DNA from: Chlorocebus sabaeus
Lineage: Eukaryota; Chordata; Mammalia; Primates; Cercopithecidae
Direction of reading: 5' to 3'
Length of the DNA: 64,000 nucleotides
Assembly: GCF_047675955.1 (NCBI RefSeq)
Contig: NC_132904.1
Span: forward strand, 3,039,501 to 3,103,500
Shown: piece after piece, positions 20,507-31,255 of the stretch
How positions within the stretch are numbered: position 1 is the stretch's first letter
Layout of the letters: each line of letters begins with the position of its first letter
Position numbers and translations under genes: made by a program
The notes under the pieces: model-generated
Database searches by the model: none
Told to the model about the DNA's origin: nothing
The model's input: only the letters and a program-made list of their open reading frames with translations

Positions 20507-22669
20507 GATAGGTGAGGCCGCCAGATCAGGAGACGCTGCGGTTGAAGAGATGGTTGCTAACTCATAGCTCCCAGGAGGAGGGGGAGGCGACCCCACAGAG
20601 GCCACATGGGGCAGTACCAGGCTGGTCATGAAGCAGAGGGAGAGGGGAGGGGAAATGTGGACTGGAGCTTCCTCATGGTTTCTGTTGGAAGGAGTGGGCG
20701 AGGCAGCCAATGTAAGTGGGTTTAGGGTTGGCAGCTGGAACAGTTTCAGAGCTCTGGGTCCTAGAGCCAGTCCCTGGTGGTCTGGAACCTGGCCCTGGGG
20801 TGGGTGATGAGGGCAGGGATAGTGGCTGGGAGTGTGGGAGCCGGATAGAGGAGGGGCTGGGCATGGGTCTGCATTTGAAAGGTGAGCTCATGAAGGCGTT
20901 GTCACTCTCTAGCAATTGACTAACCCTGGGAAGGGCCATCCCTTGGGGCCTTCAAGGCCTCAGATGCCCAAACTTCAGACACAGAAAAGACGACCCCAGT
21001 GGAACAGGGTGTACCGGGAGCTGTGGAGGCTGGTGGACCGCACTTGAGGCCGCCCTCCTTCTGCCACCCTCCCTCCTTCTTCCCAGGTCGGAGTCTTGTG
21101 TAGCCCGGAGCAAGGGGCTCCCATGGGGCTGCTGCTCCCTCCTTCCACCAGGGGACAGAGGGTTCCAGACTGAGAGCACCCAGCTTAGAAACCAGAGCCC
21201 CTCGGTGGCGGCCAGCACTGGGCTCTGCTGTGTCCGGCGGTGGCTCCTGCCAGGCCCTCTCAGTCTCTCAAAGCCTCAGTTTCCCGTGGGCTACTTGGGA
21301 AGTTCATGTGACATCATGCATGTTACATGTGTGACCCAGCGCCCAAGGCAGAGTAATGACTCGGAAAGCGCTGGCTCTGCTGCCAGTGAGATCCAACAGC
21401 CGAAAAGAAAATTACCTCTTCATTAGAATAAGCAGGTCTGACGTGCTTCAGTGGCCACACATGGGGGTGGTGGGAAAGCAGGAGGCTGAAGGGACAGGAA
21501 ACCCCATGGCCTTAGGAGCTGCCAGGAGCACCCTCTCTGCAGCTGGGCATTGTGCAGGCACCATCAAGGCGGGCGGATGGGGTGTGTTTCAGAGGAAAAG
21601 GGTCAAGGCTGTGGAAGAATTGAGCAATTTCACGAGAACAACAAAACTAAAGCCGTGGTCACGTTTTAGGTGTGATGTTTGGTTTTATTTTTCCAGCGTG
21701 TGAGCTAATGAGCCAGCTGAGTGAGCCTGCCTCACCCCGTGAAGACGCCACGCAGCACAGGCTGATTTACAGACTCGCACCTGGGCGCTGGGGAGGGGAT
21801 GGGGATGCTTGGCCGGGGGCCTGGCTCTGTTCCTGTCCTCACACACACAGGCCTCACCCACAGCCTCCCTGGGCCCTGAGGACAGAGCGGGTTACACAGG
21901 CTCCCTGGGATTTTGGCTGCCCCCAGCAGTAGCTGCCTCTTCTTGGGACCTCTGTGCTGGCCGCAGAAGCCCTGCAGGGGCCCAGGGGTGCGGGTGGACG
22001 GGGTGGACTGGGCCCTGGCCGAGGAGCTTTGTCTGCGACCCAGGTGGAGGTGACCTTTGAGCAGCGTGGCGTCAGGGTCCTGCAGGGTGGGGTCTAGGGG
22101 TCGAGGGCAGCCAGGGGTCCCTGGTGGGGCCTTGTGGCTCTGGGAGCAGAAGAGGAGGTGCAGCGGGGGAGGTCAGAGGCGGCGCAGGCCAGGCAGGGGC
22201 AGGTGGGAACCTTCACGGAAGCTCAGCCTCCAGTTTGGAGAGCGGCCCACATGGTCCTAATGTCCTGAGGTCTCAGGGACCACAGAACTGGAGGCTAAGC
22301 TGGCAGATCTGGGGCCACGGGGACACCCCACCAGCATCCTGGGCCATCAGGCCATATACCTGCTGCCACACCAGCTACTAGAGTGGGGACGGGCTGGGCC
22401 CAGTTTCCATGGAGACCTCAGATGAGGCCACATTTCCCGGACTCCTCAGGAAGGGACGAATAAGGAGAAATCTAGAGTCGCCCCAATCCCCTGGGCGCCG
22501 GGGGCAGGCTCTCCGGGAAGAAGTGAGCATCCTAAAGGTCCCCAACCTCTCCGGACCCTTATGCAGCAAAGGGGTCTGGGTGGGGATGGGGCCAGGGTTG
22601 GGGGAGCCAGTGTGGGGCTGAGCCAGCCATGGTCCAGTGAGGCGGAGGGTGTGGGGTGGGAGGGTGGTG
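20507..22669. other. MRGPRG-MRGPRE intergenic, middle
   Basis: GC-rich, no gene recognised. A weak MIR-like piece may lie near 21240-21420, where tctcaaagcctcagtttccc is seen. Confidence 0.4.
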
Positions 22670-22795
22670 CTGGGAGTCACCTTCTGGCTCTGCCGCTTTC
22701 TTGTGGTCCTGAGTGGCCACATCGCCCCTCTGAGCCTTGGTGGTCTCATCTGTAGAGTGGGAGCACCTTCCTACATTATTATAAGGATTCCCCAG
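22670..22795 (+). repeat. MIR SINE fragment
   Basis: The order cttctggctctgccgctt, cctctgagccttggtggtct, catctgtagagtgggagc follows the MIR consensus. Confidence 0.8.
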
Positions 22796-22973
22796 GATCG
22801 TGTCCACGGTGAGGTCATGTCCGTGAGATGAATCTGTGCTTTTCCTCCTGGTTCTTTCTTGTTTTGGGGGAAGTTTATGTCCTGGGGCTGAAAGCGGAAT
22901 TTGCAGACACGCCACTTCCCTTTCTGTTCTCGTTTCCAGCTAAGGAACTGAAGTTGCTAATCATGTCCTGGAA

Positions 22974-23073
22974 GTGGGGAGAGACGGCCCTGCCCAGATC
23001 CTGGGCCAGAGACCATTTGGGAGGTGGGGAGAGACGGCCCTGCTCAGATCCTGGGCCAGAGATCATTTGGGAG
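22974..23073. repeat. 50-bp tandem duplication
   Basis: Two adjacent 50-base copies differ at two positions (cccagatc/ctcagatc and gaccattt/gatcattt). This recent local duplication produces repeated short frames. Confidence 0.93.
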
Positions 23074-24760
23074 GAAGTAAGTCCCCAAGTGGGGGCTGGA
23101 GGTGCTCTAGGAGAGGTGATCCAGCCCCTGGGGCTCCCAGTCTCAAGGGATACCTGGACCCAGGCTTGCTGGGCATGTGCGGGAGCCTGGGGTGAACGCA
23201 CTGTGTGGGCTGGGAGGGACCTGGTACAGCCCCCATGGTGGAGCCGGATTCCAGGGTGCTGACCAGGAATTTGTGACTCACACCCAGACTCAGGGGAGAC
23301 AGGCTCAGTCATGGCCCAGAGGGAATGTCCCTCCATCACCAGGCATGGAGGCTGGAGGCAGAAATCAAAGAAAATACTCTCAGATGCCTTAGTCTGTGGC
23401 TAAGAATTGTACTGTGGCCTTGGATGGCGGCGTTGGTGGCAGTAGAATTGACAAACATTTCTCTTGGGCTCACAAGAGGCTGGACAGGTCTCGAAGACTC
23501 GAAGAACTGGGTTCTCATATTTTACAGACGAGCAAGCAGAGGCATACGGATGCTCAGAGATGGCCTTGGCGGCACAGTGGGGTGGCTAGCAGGGCTCAGC
23601 CTGGGCTGTGGGCTCCAAAGCCCCCGCTCTGGCACCCCCCGGCACATGCTCCTGGATGGCAGCCAGGCCCGACACTCAGGGGAAGCTCAAAACCCGTTGA
23701 GGGGTGAAGCCTGGGTTCCTTCCTTAGAGGGATCCTCTGGAGCGGGACTGCTCAGGACAGAGGCGGGTGAACTGCCTTGTATAGGGCCAGTGGGAAGTTT
23801 TCCAGTTGCTGAAGGCCTGGGTCCTGTGGGGAGACAGGGCTGCAGGCTGCTGGGTAGGGCTGTAAGGAGCCTCTCCACCCACCCAGGGAGCATCCTCTAA
23901 TACCCAGGGTCACCCATGGGGCCAGCTCTTCTGAAGCTCCGAGTGAGGGTTGCATCATCCAGGTCTGGGTGGCATGGCCTTGAGCAACGGCCTGATGACC
24001 AAGGACAGCCCCACAGCCTTCTAGAAGCCTCAGCCCCTGCTTTTCCTCACAGCATCTGTGCTGGGGTTGGGGGTACAGCTTTTGATCAATGCACACCCTT
24101 ATGCTGATAGAATGAGTGGCTTTGCGGTATCACTGCATTTTCCTGCTGAAAACTCATGACAACGTAACGGACCCGGGTCAAAAAGGCTGCTGGCTGCTTT
24201 GGACACAGTTCGTCGGGGGAGGGGGTCAAGTTTTGGGCAGTCTTCAATTTTAGGGTCAATTTAGCTTCCACAGAGGGGACATGGCGAGCTGAGGGAATGG
24301 CTGTGTTCTCTGTGGGTGCCCCTGCAGCACTGGGGAAGCTGGAGTGGGAGGGGAGGTGGGCTGTGGGAGGGCCTGGACCTGCCCCTCACCTGGCGTCTGG
24401 CCTTGCTTCCTTCCTTTCCGGGGTCTCCTCACCACAGCTGAGCACGGAATGGGTAGCAGCAGCAGCTCTTGAGTGCCAGTGCATGAACTATTGGGGAGGT
24501 TTCCCAAAAATGCACATTCCTGGGCCTTCTCCCCGGAGACCCAGCCCACCCGACTGGGCATGTGGAGACCTCGCCTTTCCAGCTGCTCCCAGGGGAGTCT
24601 CGTGCTCCGGACCAACGGTCACAGATTTGGCAGCACATGACCGGGCCACCCATCAAGGCCTCCTCCAGGTCCAGCTGGCCCCAGCCTCTGACCCCACCGC
24701 CTTCCCCAAGTCACCCTCCTGCCTCATGGGGGCTGCAGCTGGGGTCGGGGCCCCCAGGTC
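23074..24760. other. Region 3' of MRGPRE
   Basis: GC-rich sequence, possibly including the MRGPRE 3' UTR near 24761. No other gene is recognised. Overlapping frames on both strands (for example 23325-23900 plus) have no domain. Confidence 0.4.
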
Positions 24761-25696
24761 TCAGGCTGCTATGTCCACCAGGCCCCGGCGGGAGGTCTCC
24801 CTGACGGCCCCCAGCTCAGCCTCATCTCCCAGCGCTCGCTGGAGGACCAGCCGGAGGGGCAGCCTGCGGCCCTGGGCACTGCCCAGGCAGAAGTAGACGA
24901 CGGGCTTGGCTGCGCAGTACACGGCGGCCGTGAGGAAGCTGAAGTGGTAGAAGTAGTGGGGGATGTGCCAGAGCAGGTTCCGGGACAGCCAGTAGATGCC
25001 GAAGGGCAGGCCGCAGAAGAGGAAGAGGAGGACGGCCAGGAGGATCAGCGTGGGGAAGCCCCGGGGCGGGGGCCGCTGGGGGCCTCGCTCCACTTGCAGC
25101 AGCAGCATGAGGCTGGCCCCACACATGGTGCAGCACAGCACAGCCAGCAGCACCGCTGCTACCAGCCACAGTGTCCGGCACAGGTGGCGGCTGGGCTCCC
25201 CGAAGAACTGGGTGCAGGCACCGCTGAGCAGCAGGTGCAGCAGCAGGCAACAGGCCCAGGTGAGGGCACACACGCAGGTGGTCAGGTGGCGTGGGCGGCG
25301 GCACGAGTACCAGGCCGGGAAGAGGGCGGCCAGGCACTGCTCCACGCTGACGGCCACCAGGAGACTCAGACCCACGATGTAGCAGAAGAAGCGCAGCGTT
25401 GCCAGGCTGGTCTGCACGAAGCCCGGGAAGTCCAGCCGGCTCTGCAGCAAGTCGGGGATGATGGCCACCATGTGGCAACCAAGGAAGATGAGGTCCGCGC
25501 AGGCCACGTCCAGGAGGTAGATGGCGAAGGGGTTTCTGTAGACATTGGAGCTGAGCAGCCAGAGGACGGCCCCGTTCCCCAGCAGCCCACTGAGGCCGAG
25601 CCCCTCAGTGAGGGACAGGATGACGAGGTTGAAGGCCACATCCTCCTGGGCGCCATCGGCAGCCCCTGCATGCTGCCCAGCTTCTCTGGACTCCAT
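24761..25696 (-). CDS. MRGPRE: MAS-related G-protein-coupled receptor E
   Basis: An intact 311-residue seven-transmembrane receptor in one exon, closely resembling human MRGPRE as I know it but with scattered substitutions. Helices lie near residues 21-48, 58-80, 95-118, 138-160, 175-200, 216-238 and 248-270. Landmarks are GN (40-41) in helix 1, D68 in helix 2, the family-typical FCGLPFGIYW in helix 6 and AAKPVVY (262-268) in helix 7. The base of helix 3 reads VEQC (118-121), so the normally invariant Arg of the DRY motif is Gln. The Asn before the helix 7 Pro is Lys. The N terminus is about 20 residues with no signal peptide. An upstream in-frame ATG at 25762 adds 22 residues but lies beyond a candidate splice acceptor, so MESREAG is chosen as the start. 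It is an orphan-type membrane receptor, expected in sensory neurons from family knowledge. Confidence 0.95.
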   Translation of the reverse strand: MESREAGQHAGAADGAQEDVAFNLVILSLTEGLGLSGLLGNGAVLWLLSSNVYRNPFAIYLLDVACADLIFLGCHMVAIIPDLLQSRLDFPGFVQTSLATLRFFCYIVGLSLLVAVSVEQCLAALFPAWYSCRRPRHLTTCVCALTWACCLLLHLLLSGACTQFFGEPSRHLCRTLWLVAAVLLAVLCCTMCGASLMLLLQVERGPQRPPPRGFPTLILLAVLLFLFCGLPFGIYWLSRNLLWHIPHYFYHFSFLTAAVYCAAKPVVYFCLGSAQGRRLPLRLVLQRALGDEAELGAVRETSRRGLVDIAA

Positions 25697-25750
25697 CGTA
25701 GGCTGGGGGACAGGGGGTGCTGCTGCTGCTCGCTCTTTCTCCTGATGCCC

Positions 25751-25768
25751 CTGTAACCACAACAGTTG
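25751..25768 (-). promoter_or_regulatory. Candidate splice acceptor upstream of MRGPRE start
   Basis: On the minus strand the bases read actgttgtggttacag, then the leader to the ATG 54 bases on. The polypyrimidine tract is weak. A two-exon structure with a non-coding first exon fits the human gene, but the donor was not found. Confidence 0.35.
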
Positions 25769-26110
25769 AGTGTGGAGCTCAGGAATCCATGCCCCCTCCT
25801 CCCCCTGACATCAGAGGAGATGAGATAGCTAAGGGTTGGGTGGGTGACCAGGGGAATGGTGAGACCCTCCAGGAGGAGACTCCTCTCCCATTTCCACCCT
25901 CAGTCACCCGACCTAAGCCTCTCTTCCCTAAGACACTCAGGAGGAAGGTCTCCCCTTTCCTCCCCTCCCCATGGTGACCTGGCCTCAAAGGCCTTCTGTG
26001 GGGCTGGTCCCTGCAGGCCAGGTGGGGGCAGGGACCAGGAGATGTGGGAAGAGGGTCCGAGACCCATGGGGCTTCCTGTTGCTAGTGGTGCCTTGATCCT
26101 CGGAACAGTC
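25769..26110. other. Region upstream of MRGPRE
   Basis: Single-copy-looking sequence between MRGPRE and an Alu. No TATA box or clear promoter is identified. Confidence 0.4.
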
Positions 26111-26375
26111 CTTTTTTTTTTTTTTTTTTTGAGATGGAGTCTGGTTCTGTTGCCCAGGCTGGAGTGCAATGGCATGATCTCAGCTCACTGCAACCTCTGC
26201 CTCCCAGGTTCAAGTGATTCTCCTGTCTCAGCCTCCTGAGTAGCTGGAATTACAGGTGCCCGCCACCATGCCCAGCTAATTTATTGTATTTTTAGTAGAG
26301 ACGGGGTTTCACCATATTGGCCAGGCTGGTCTTGAACTCCTGACTTTGTGATCTGCCTGCCTCGGCCTCCCAAAG
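26111..26375 (-). mobile_element. Antisense AluS-type SINE, 5' truncated
   Basis: A T tract (26111-26130) is followed by gagatggagtctggttctg and the complement of both arms, stopping at cggcctcccaaag. Confidence 0.9.
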
Positions 26376-26524
26376 AACGGCCTTATTTTAGTCAAAGGCA
26401 GAGCAGGAGGCACTGCTCATGCCTAATGAGTGGTGTGACCACAGAGGAACAGCTTACAGTGGCTGGGGGGCTTTTCGTTGTCATCTTAAAGCAGCCCCCA
26501 ACTCTTTCAGGCCTTTCCTTGACA
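26376..26524. other. Spacer
   Basis: Short unassigned sequence between the Alu and the polypurine array. Confidence 0.5.
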
Positions 26525-26862
26525 TCCACGAGGAGAAGGAGGGGAGGAGGCATGGGAGGACGATAGAAGAGAAGAGGAGGGAGGAGGAGGAGAGGGAGGA
26601 GAAGGAGGGGAAGAGGTCCAGGAGGATGATGGAAGAGAACAGGAGGGAGGAGGAGGAGAGGGAGGAGAAGGAAGGGAGGAGGCGAGGGAGGATGATGGAA
26701 GAGAACAGGAGGGAGGAGGAGGAGAGGGAGGAGAAGGAAGGGAGGAGGCGGGGGAGGAGGCAGGGGAGGATGATGGAAGAGAACAGGAGGGAGGAGGAGG
26801 AGAGGGAGGAGAAGGAGGGGAGGAGGCGGGGGAGGATGATGGAAGAGAACAGGAGGGAGGCA
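26525..26862. repeat. Polypurine minisatellite, about 66-bp units
   Basis: About five units marked by gatgatggaagagaacagga, at spacings near 66, 66, 78 and 66 bases; the long unit carries an extra 12-base ggaggcagggga block. The array is almost pure purine on the plus strand. It gives false Glu/Arg-rich (plus) and Leu/Pro/Ser-rich (minus) frames. Confidence 0.93.
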
Positions 26863-28631
26863 CAGCATTCCCCATCACTGGGTGGTCCAGGAGCGGCTCT
26901 GTGTCCTGCCGGGACAGTCAATACTGTGAAGCCATGAGGCTGTCCAGAATCAATGCCCAGGTGTGGCAGGGAGGAGAGGGCCTATCCCCGGCTGCCCCCA
27001 AGACTCCCCTTGAGAGTCTGCACCTGCATGGAACACTCTAGATCATGGAGGAAGCAGGGCAGACGGGAGACAGAGCCACCGGGTGGGGGAAGCCATCACC
27101 CAAGTGAGAGTCCTCTTCTGGAGTCAGCCCAGGGCTGGCTGCGGACCAGGTGGCGCGGCCCCTCAGAGGGCGGAGGCTGCAGCCTGGAGAGCTCCCTGTT
27201 GAGAGCATCCACTGTTGCCCACGCCCCGCCCCTGCCACCGTCTGGCCAGCAGAAGAGCCCAGAAACTGCCTAGCACCTGGGCCGGCCCCATAAGCCACCT
27301 TGATCCAGCCACCTGCGCTACTCACCGTTTGGGGCAGAGGCGCGACGGAGCCCTGCCTGCTCTGACCCTGGGCCTTGGATCTGTCCTGGCTGCAGCCTCG
27401 GGCTCCAGTCCCCAGAGCCTCTGGGCGGCTCCTGTTCAGTGTCCACCAGCTCCTCCGAGTCACACGGCGTCCGGCTGGAAGGGGGCTGGTCAGGAAGGCG
27501 TCTCTCTGAGGACACCTTCTCTTCTGCTCAGCTCTTGCCCAGGTGTGGACAGCAAGAGAAACCCCGACCCTCCCTGCAGCCTTCCAGGCAGGCCTGGCAG
27601 GCGGAGGAAACCACGAGATCTCTGGGTGGAGCCCAGCCAAGCTGTGACTTCACCGGCATGCCTGGCTGAGAGACACCAAGCCCGGCAGGGCCCTTCAGGG
27701 ACCACTTCTCTCCATCTGTGTCTCGGAGGGGCCGGCCGAGTGCCGGGCTACCAGGGGACTTGTCCTTGCAGCAAAAATGTGTTTGTCTCTCCGCAGAGCA
27801 CAGGCTGCCGGCCCCAGCTCTCCAGGCAGCACCGGACCGCAGGGAGGAGCGGGGATGTGCGTGAGGCCGTCCCTCCTGCCTCCTTCACAGGCACACAGTA
27901 GATGGCTGGTGTCAAGAAGCTGCCGCGCGGTCCCCGCCAGAGGAGAATCAAACACATACAGCAGCGTCAGGCTGGGTGAGACCTTGTGAATTCAATGATT
28001 TCTGCTTGTCTCAGAAGGGAAAAGAGTCTCGTTTCAGACCGTGTCTTTCCTTCCAGTGCCCTGCCTTAGTGGAGATCACAATGGACGTGCCAAGAAAAAG
28101 AATACAAGGTCATTTTTTGACCTCTGTTCTTCCCAGAGTCCAGGTCCTAGCAACTCTTTTCTCTTCTTTGTCTTTAGGAAAATCTCCAAAGTACAGAAGA
28201 GCGCAGGAACAGCAGGGATTTGCTCCGAGGCATTTCCCACTCTGTGCTCTGCCTGATGGCTCCTCTTGAGGAGCCACGTGAGAACAAGTTTCCCACGCGT
28301 GGCCTATGACCTTTCACGACATCAGCAGGCATCCCCCAGGGCACCAGCATCCTTCATCCCCAAAACGCAGGGGCCATGCGAAGCTCGTTTGGCGTCTGTG
28401 CAACGCTGGTGTCTGACGTCCGTGCCAGGCAGGTGTCTGACAGGCAGTGGTGCCACTTGCTGAGTTGTGTCTCAACTTCAAATCCTCCTTTCCTAAACCA
28501 GGATCCAAGCTGCCAGGTGCCCAGGGCTCTGCAAATCATGCCTGGGCTCTGCCACTGCTCTGGGAGGCCCTGCCAGTGGGTGGTCACTCAAGGATGGCCC
28601 AGAGGTGTGGGGGAAGTGCTTCCAATTGCCC
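26863..28631. other. Intergenic, no gene recognised
   Basis: GC-rich to mixed sequence. It may contain the unlocated first exon of MRGPRE, since it is upstream on that strand. The frames 27038-27640 (minus) and 27215-27901 (plus) overlap and have no family signature. Confidence 0.4.
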
Positions 28632-30870
28632 CACACGTTCCAAATATCTTATCCTTCTAACTGCCACACTCCTTCCAGTTGTCCTACAGTTCCAATAGTG
28701 CCACTCCTTCCAGTGTCCATCCCACCCTTTCATAAGTTCCATGCCTTATAATTGTCTTACATCTTAAAGTTGTCCCACCCTTCCGAATGCCTGAACTTTC
28801 CAATTGCTCCAGCCTTTAATTGTCCCACCCTTCCAATTTTCCCACACTTTTAATTGTGCCACCCCTTCCAATGTCTCACCCTTCCAAACGTCCAACTATT
28901 CCAATCGTCACAACCTTCCACCTGTCCCACTCCATCCGAATGCCTCACCCTTCCAATTGTCCCATTCCTTCCAATTGTCCCATTCTGCCAGCTGTCCCAC
29001 TCTTCCATTTGTCACATTCCTTCCAATTGCCTCACACTTCCAATGGTCCCACTCCTTCCAACTGTTCCATTCTTTCCAATTGTCCCACCCTTCCAATTTT
29101 CCCACTCCTTCTAATAGTCCCACACTTCCAATTGCCCCACTCTTCCATTTGTTCCACTCCTTCCAAATGCCACAACCTTCCTATTGACCCTCTCCTTCTA
29201 ATTGTCCCACTCCTTCCAGTTGTCCCACCATTCCAATTGTCATACTCTTTTTGATTATCCCATCCTTCCAATTGTCCCACCCTTTTTATTGTCCTGTTCC
29301 TTCCAATTGCCCCATCCTTCCAACTGTTCCACTCTTTCCAATTGTCCCACCTTCCTGTTCTCCCACTGCGCCCAAATGCCCCACTCTTTCAGTTGTTTTT
29401 CCTTCCGATTGTTTCATTCTTCCAATTGTCTCACTCTTCCAATTGTCTCAACCTTCCAATAGTCTCACTCTTCCAATTGTCCCACTTTTTCCAATTGTCC
29501 CACCCTTCCAATTGTCCTACCCTTCCAATTGTGCCAGTCCTTCAAATTGTGCTACTCCTTCCAAGTGCTCCACCCTTTTAATTGTCCCACCCTTCCAATT
29601 GTCCCACCCTTTTAATTGTCCCACCCTTCCAATTGTCCCACCCTTTTAATTGTCTCACCTTTCCAATTGTCTCACTCTTTCAATTGTCCCAGCTTCCAAA
29701 TTGTCTTACTCTTCCACTTGGCTCACCTTTTCAATGGTCTCACCCTTCCAATTTCCCCACCCTTCTAATTGTTCCACTCATTCCAGTTGTTCCACCTTCT
29801 AATTGCCTCCCTTCCAGTTGTCCCACCCTTTCAATTGTCTCTCTCCTTCCGATTGCCCCACTCTTCCAATTGTCCCACGCTTCCAGTTGTCCCACCTTTC
29901 AAATGTCCCACCCTTCCAATTTCCCCACCCTTTTAATTGTCCGTCTCTTTCAATTGTCCTGCCCTTCCAATTTTCCCACCCTTCCAATTGTTTCATTCTT
30001 CCAATAGTCCCACCCTCCAATTATCCCACCTTCCAATTGTATTAGCCTTCCAATTGTCCCACCCTTCCCATTTTCCCACTCTTTCCAATTGACCCTCCCT
30101 TTTAATGGTCTCACCCTTCCAATTGTCCCACTCTTTCCAATTGTCCCAGCCTTCCAATTACCTCATCCTTTTAATTATCCCACTCTTTCCAATTGTCCCA
30201 GTCTTCCAATTGCCTCATCCTTTTAATTATCCCACTCTTTTAGTTGATCCATCTTTCCAATTTTCCCACCTGTCAGTTGTCCCCCTCCTTCCAGTTGTCC
30301 CACTCTTTCCAATGGTCCCACTTTTTAAATTGCCCTACCCTTGTAATTGTCCCCCTCTTTCAGTTGACCCACCTTTCCAATGGTCTTAACTTCCAATTTC
30401 CCACTCCTTCCAGTTATCCCACTCCTTCCAGTTATCCCACTCCTTCCAATTGTCCCACTCCTTCCAGTTATCCCACTCCTTCCAATTGTCCCTTTTTAAT
30501 TGTCCCACTCCTTCCAGTTGTCCCACTCCTTTCAATTGTACTGCCTTCCAACTGCCTCACTCTTCCAATTGTCCCACCTTCCAATTTCCCCACGGTTTTA
30601 ATTGTCCCACTCTTTCCATTGTCCCGCCCTTCCAATGGTCTCACTGTTTCAATTGTCCAACCCTCCCAATTGTCCCACTCCTTCCAATTGTCTTACCTTT
30701 TTAATTGTCCTACCATTCTAGTTGTCCTACCATTCTAGTTGTCCCACCCTTCCAATTGTCCCACTCTTCCAGTTGTCCCACCCCTCCTATTGTCCCACTC
30801 CTTCCAGTTCCCCCACCCCTCCAATTGTCTGACTCCTTTCAATTAGTCCATCTTCCTTTATGTTTTCTAG
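28632..30870. repeat. Large minisatellite of about 17-bp units centred on CAATTG
   Basis: About 2.2 kb of head-to-tail units of 15-18 bases, consensus close to ttccaattgtcccactc. Variants such as cttttaattgtcccaccc and ttccagttgtcccactc are mixed in. The edges are degenerate and the centre (29450-29670) is most regular. Well over 100 units are present by estimate. The rarity of stop codons in several frames yields long false Pro/Ser/Phe/Cys-rich frames on plus and Gly/Trp/Glu frames on minus. Confidence 0.95.
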
Positions 30871-30909
30871 CTTCATTTTCACTCCCTGTCAGTGTTGCCA
30901 CAGCAAATT

Positions 30910-30947
30910 TCTCTCTCTTTCTCTCTCTCTCTGTCTCTCTCTCTCTC
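30910..30947. repeat. TC microsatellite
   Basis: A ctctctct run directly before the antisense Alu T tail. Confidence 0.85.
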
Positions 30948-31255
30948 TTTTTTGAGACAGAATGCCACTCTGTTGGCCAGGCTGAGGTGCAGTGGCATGA
31001 TCACAGCTCACTGTAGCCTCCAACTTGCAAGCTGAAGCATTTTTTCCTTAGCTTTCCGAGTAGCTGGGACTTCAGGCATGCACCAAGTGCCAGGCTACCA
31101 GCAGCTTGTCTGGCTAATTTTTAAATTTTTAACTTTATAGAGATAGGGTCTCAATATATTGCCTAGGCCTGTCTACAGTTCCTGAGCTCAAGTGGTCCTC
31201 CTGCCTTGGCCTCCGAAGGTGCTGGGATTGTAGCTTTGAGCCACCATGCCTGGCC
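30948..31255 (-). mobile_element. Antisense AluJ-like SINE
   Basis: It runs from ttttttgagacagaatgcca to the end at ccaccatgcctggcc, with many old-type changes and a small insertion after ggcatgcacca. Confidence 0.88.

Noticed and set aside
24822..25756. Long frames on both strands over MRGPRE (218, 270 and 128 codons)
   Set aside because: Shadows of the GC-rich MRGPRE coding sequence.
26392..26937. Leu/Pro-rich and Glu/Arg-rich frames on opposite strands
   Set aside because: Products of the polypurine minisatellite.
28804..30738. Long Pro/Ser/Phe/Cys-rich plus-strand frames and Gly/Trp/Glu minus-strand frames
   Set aside because: Composed of the CAATTG minisatellite. Frame changes with every unit-length variant.
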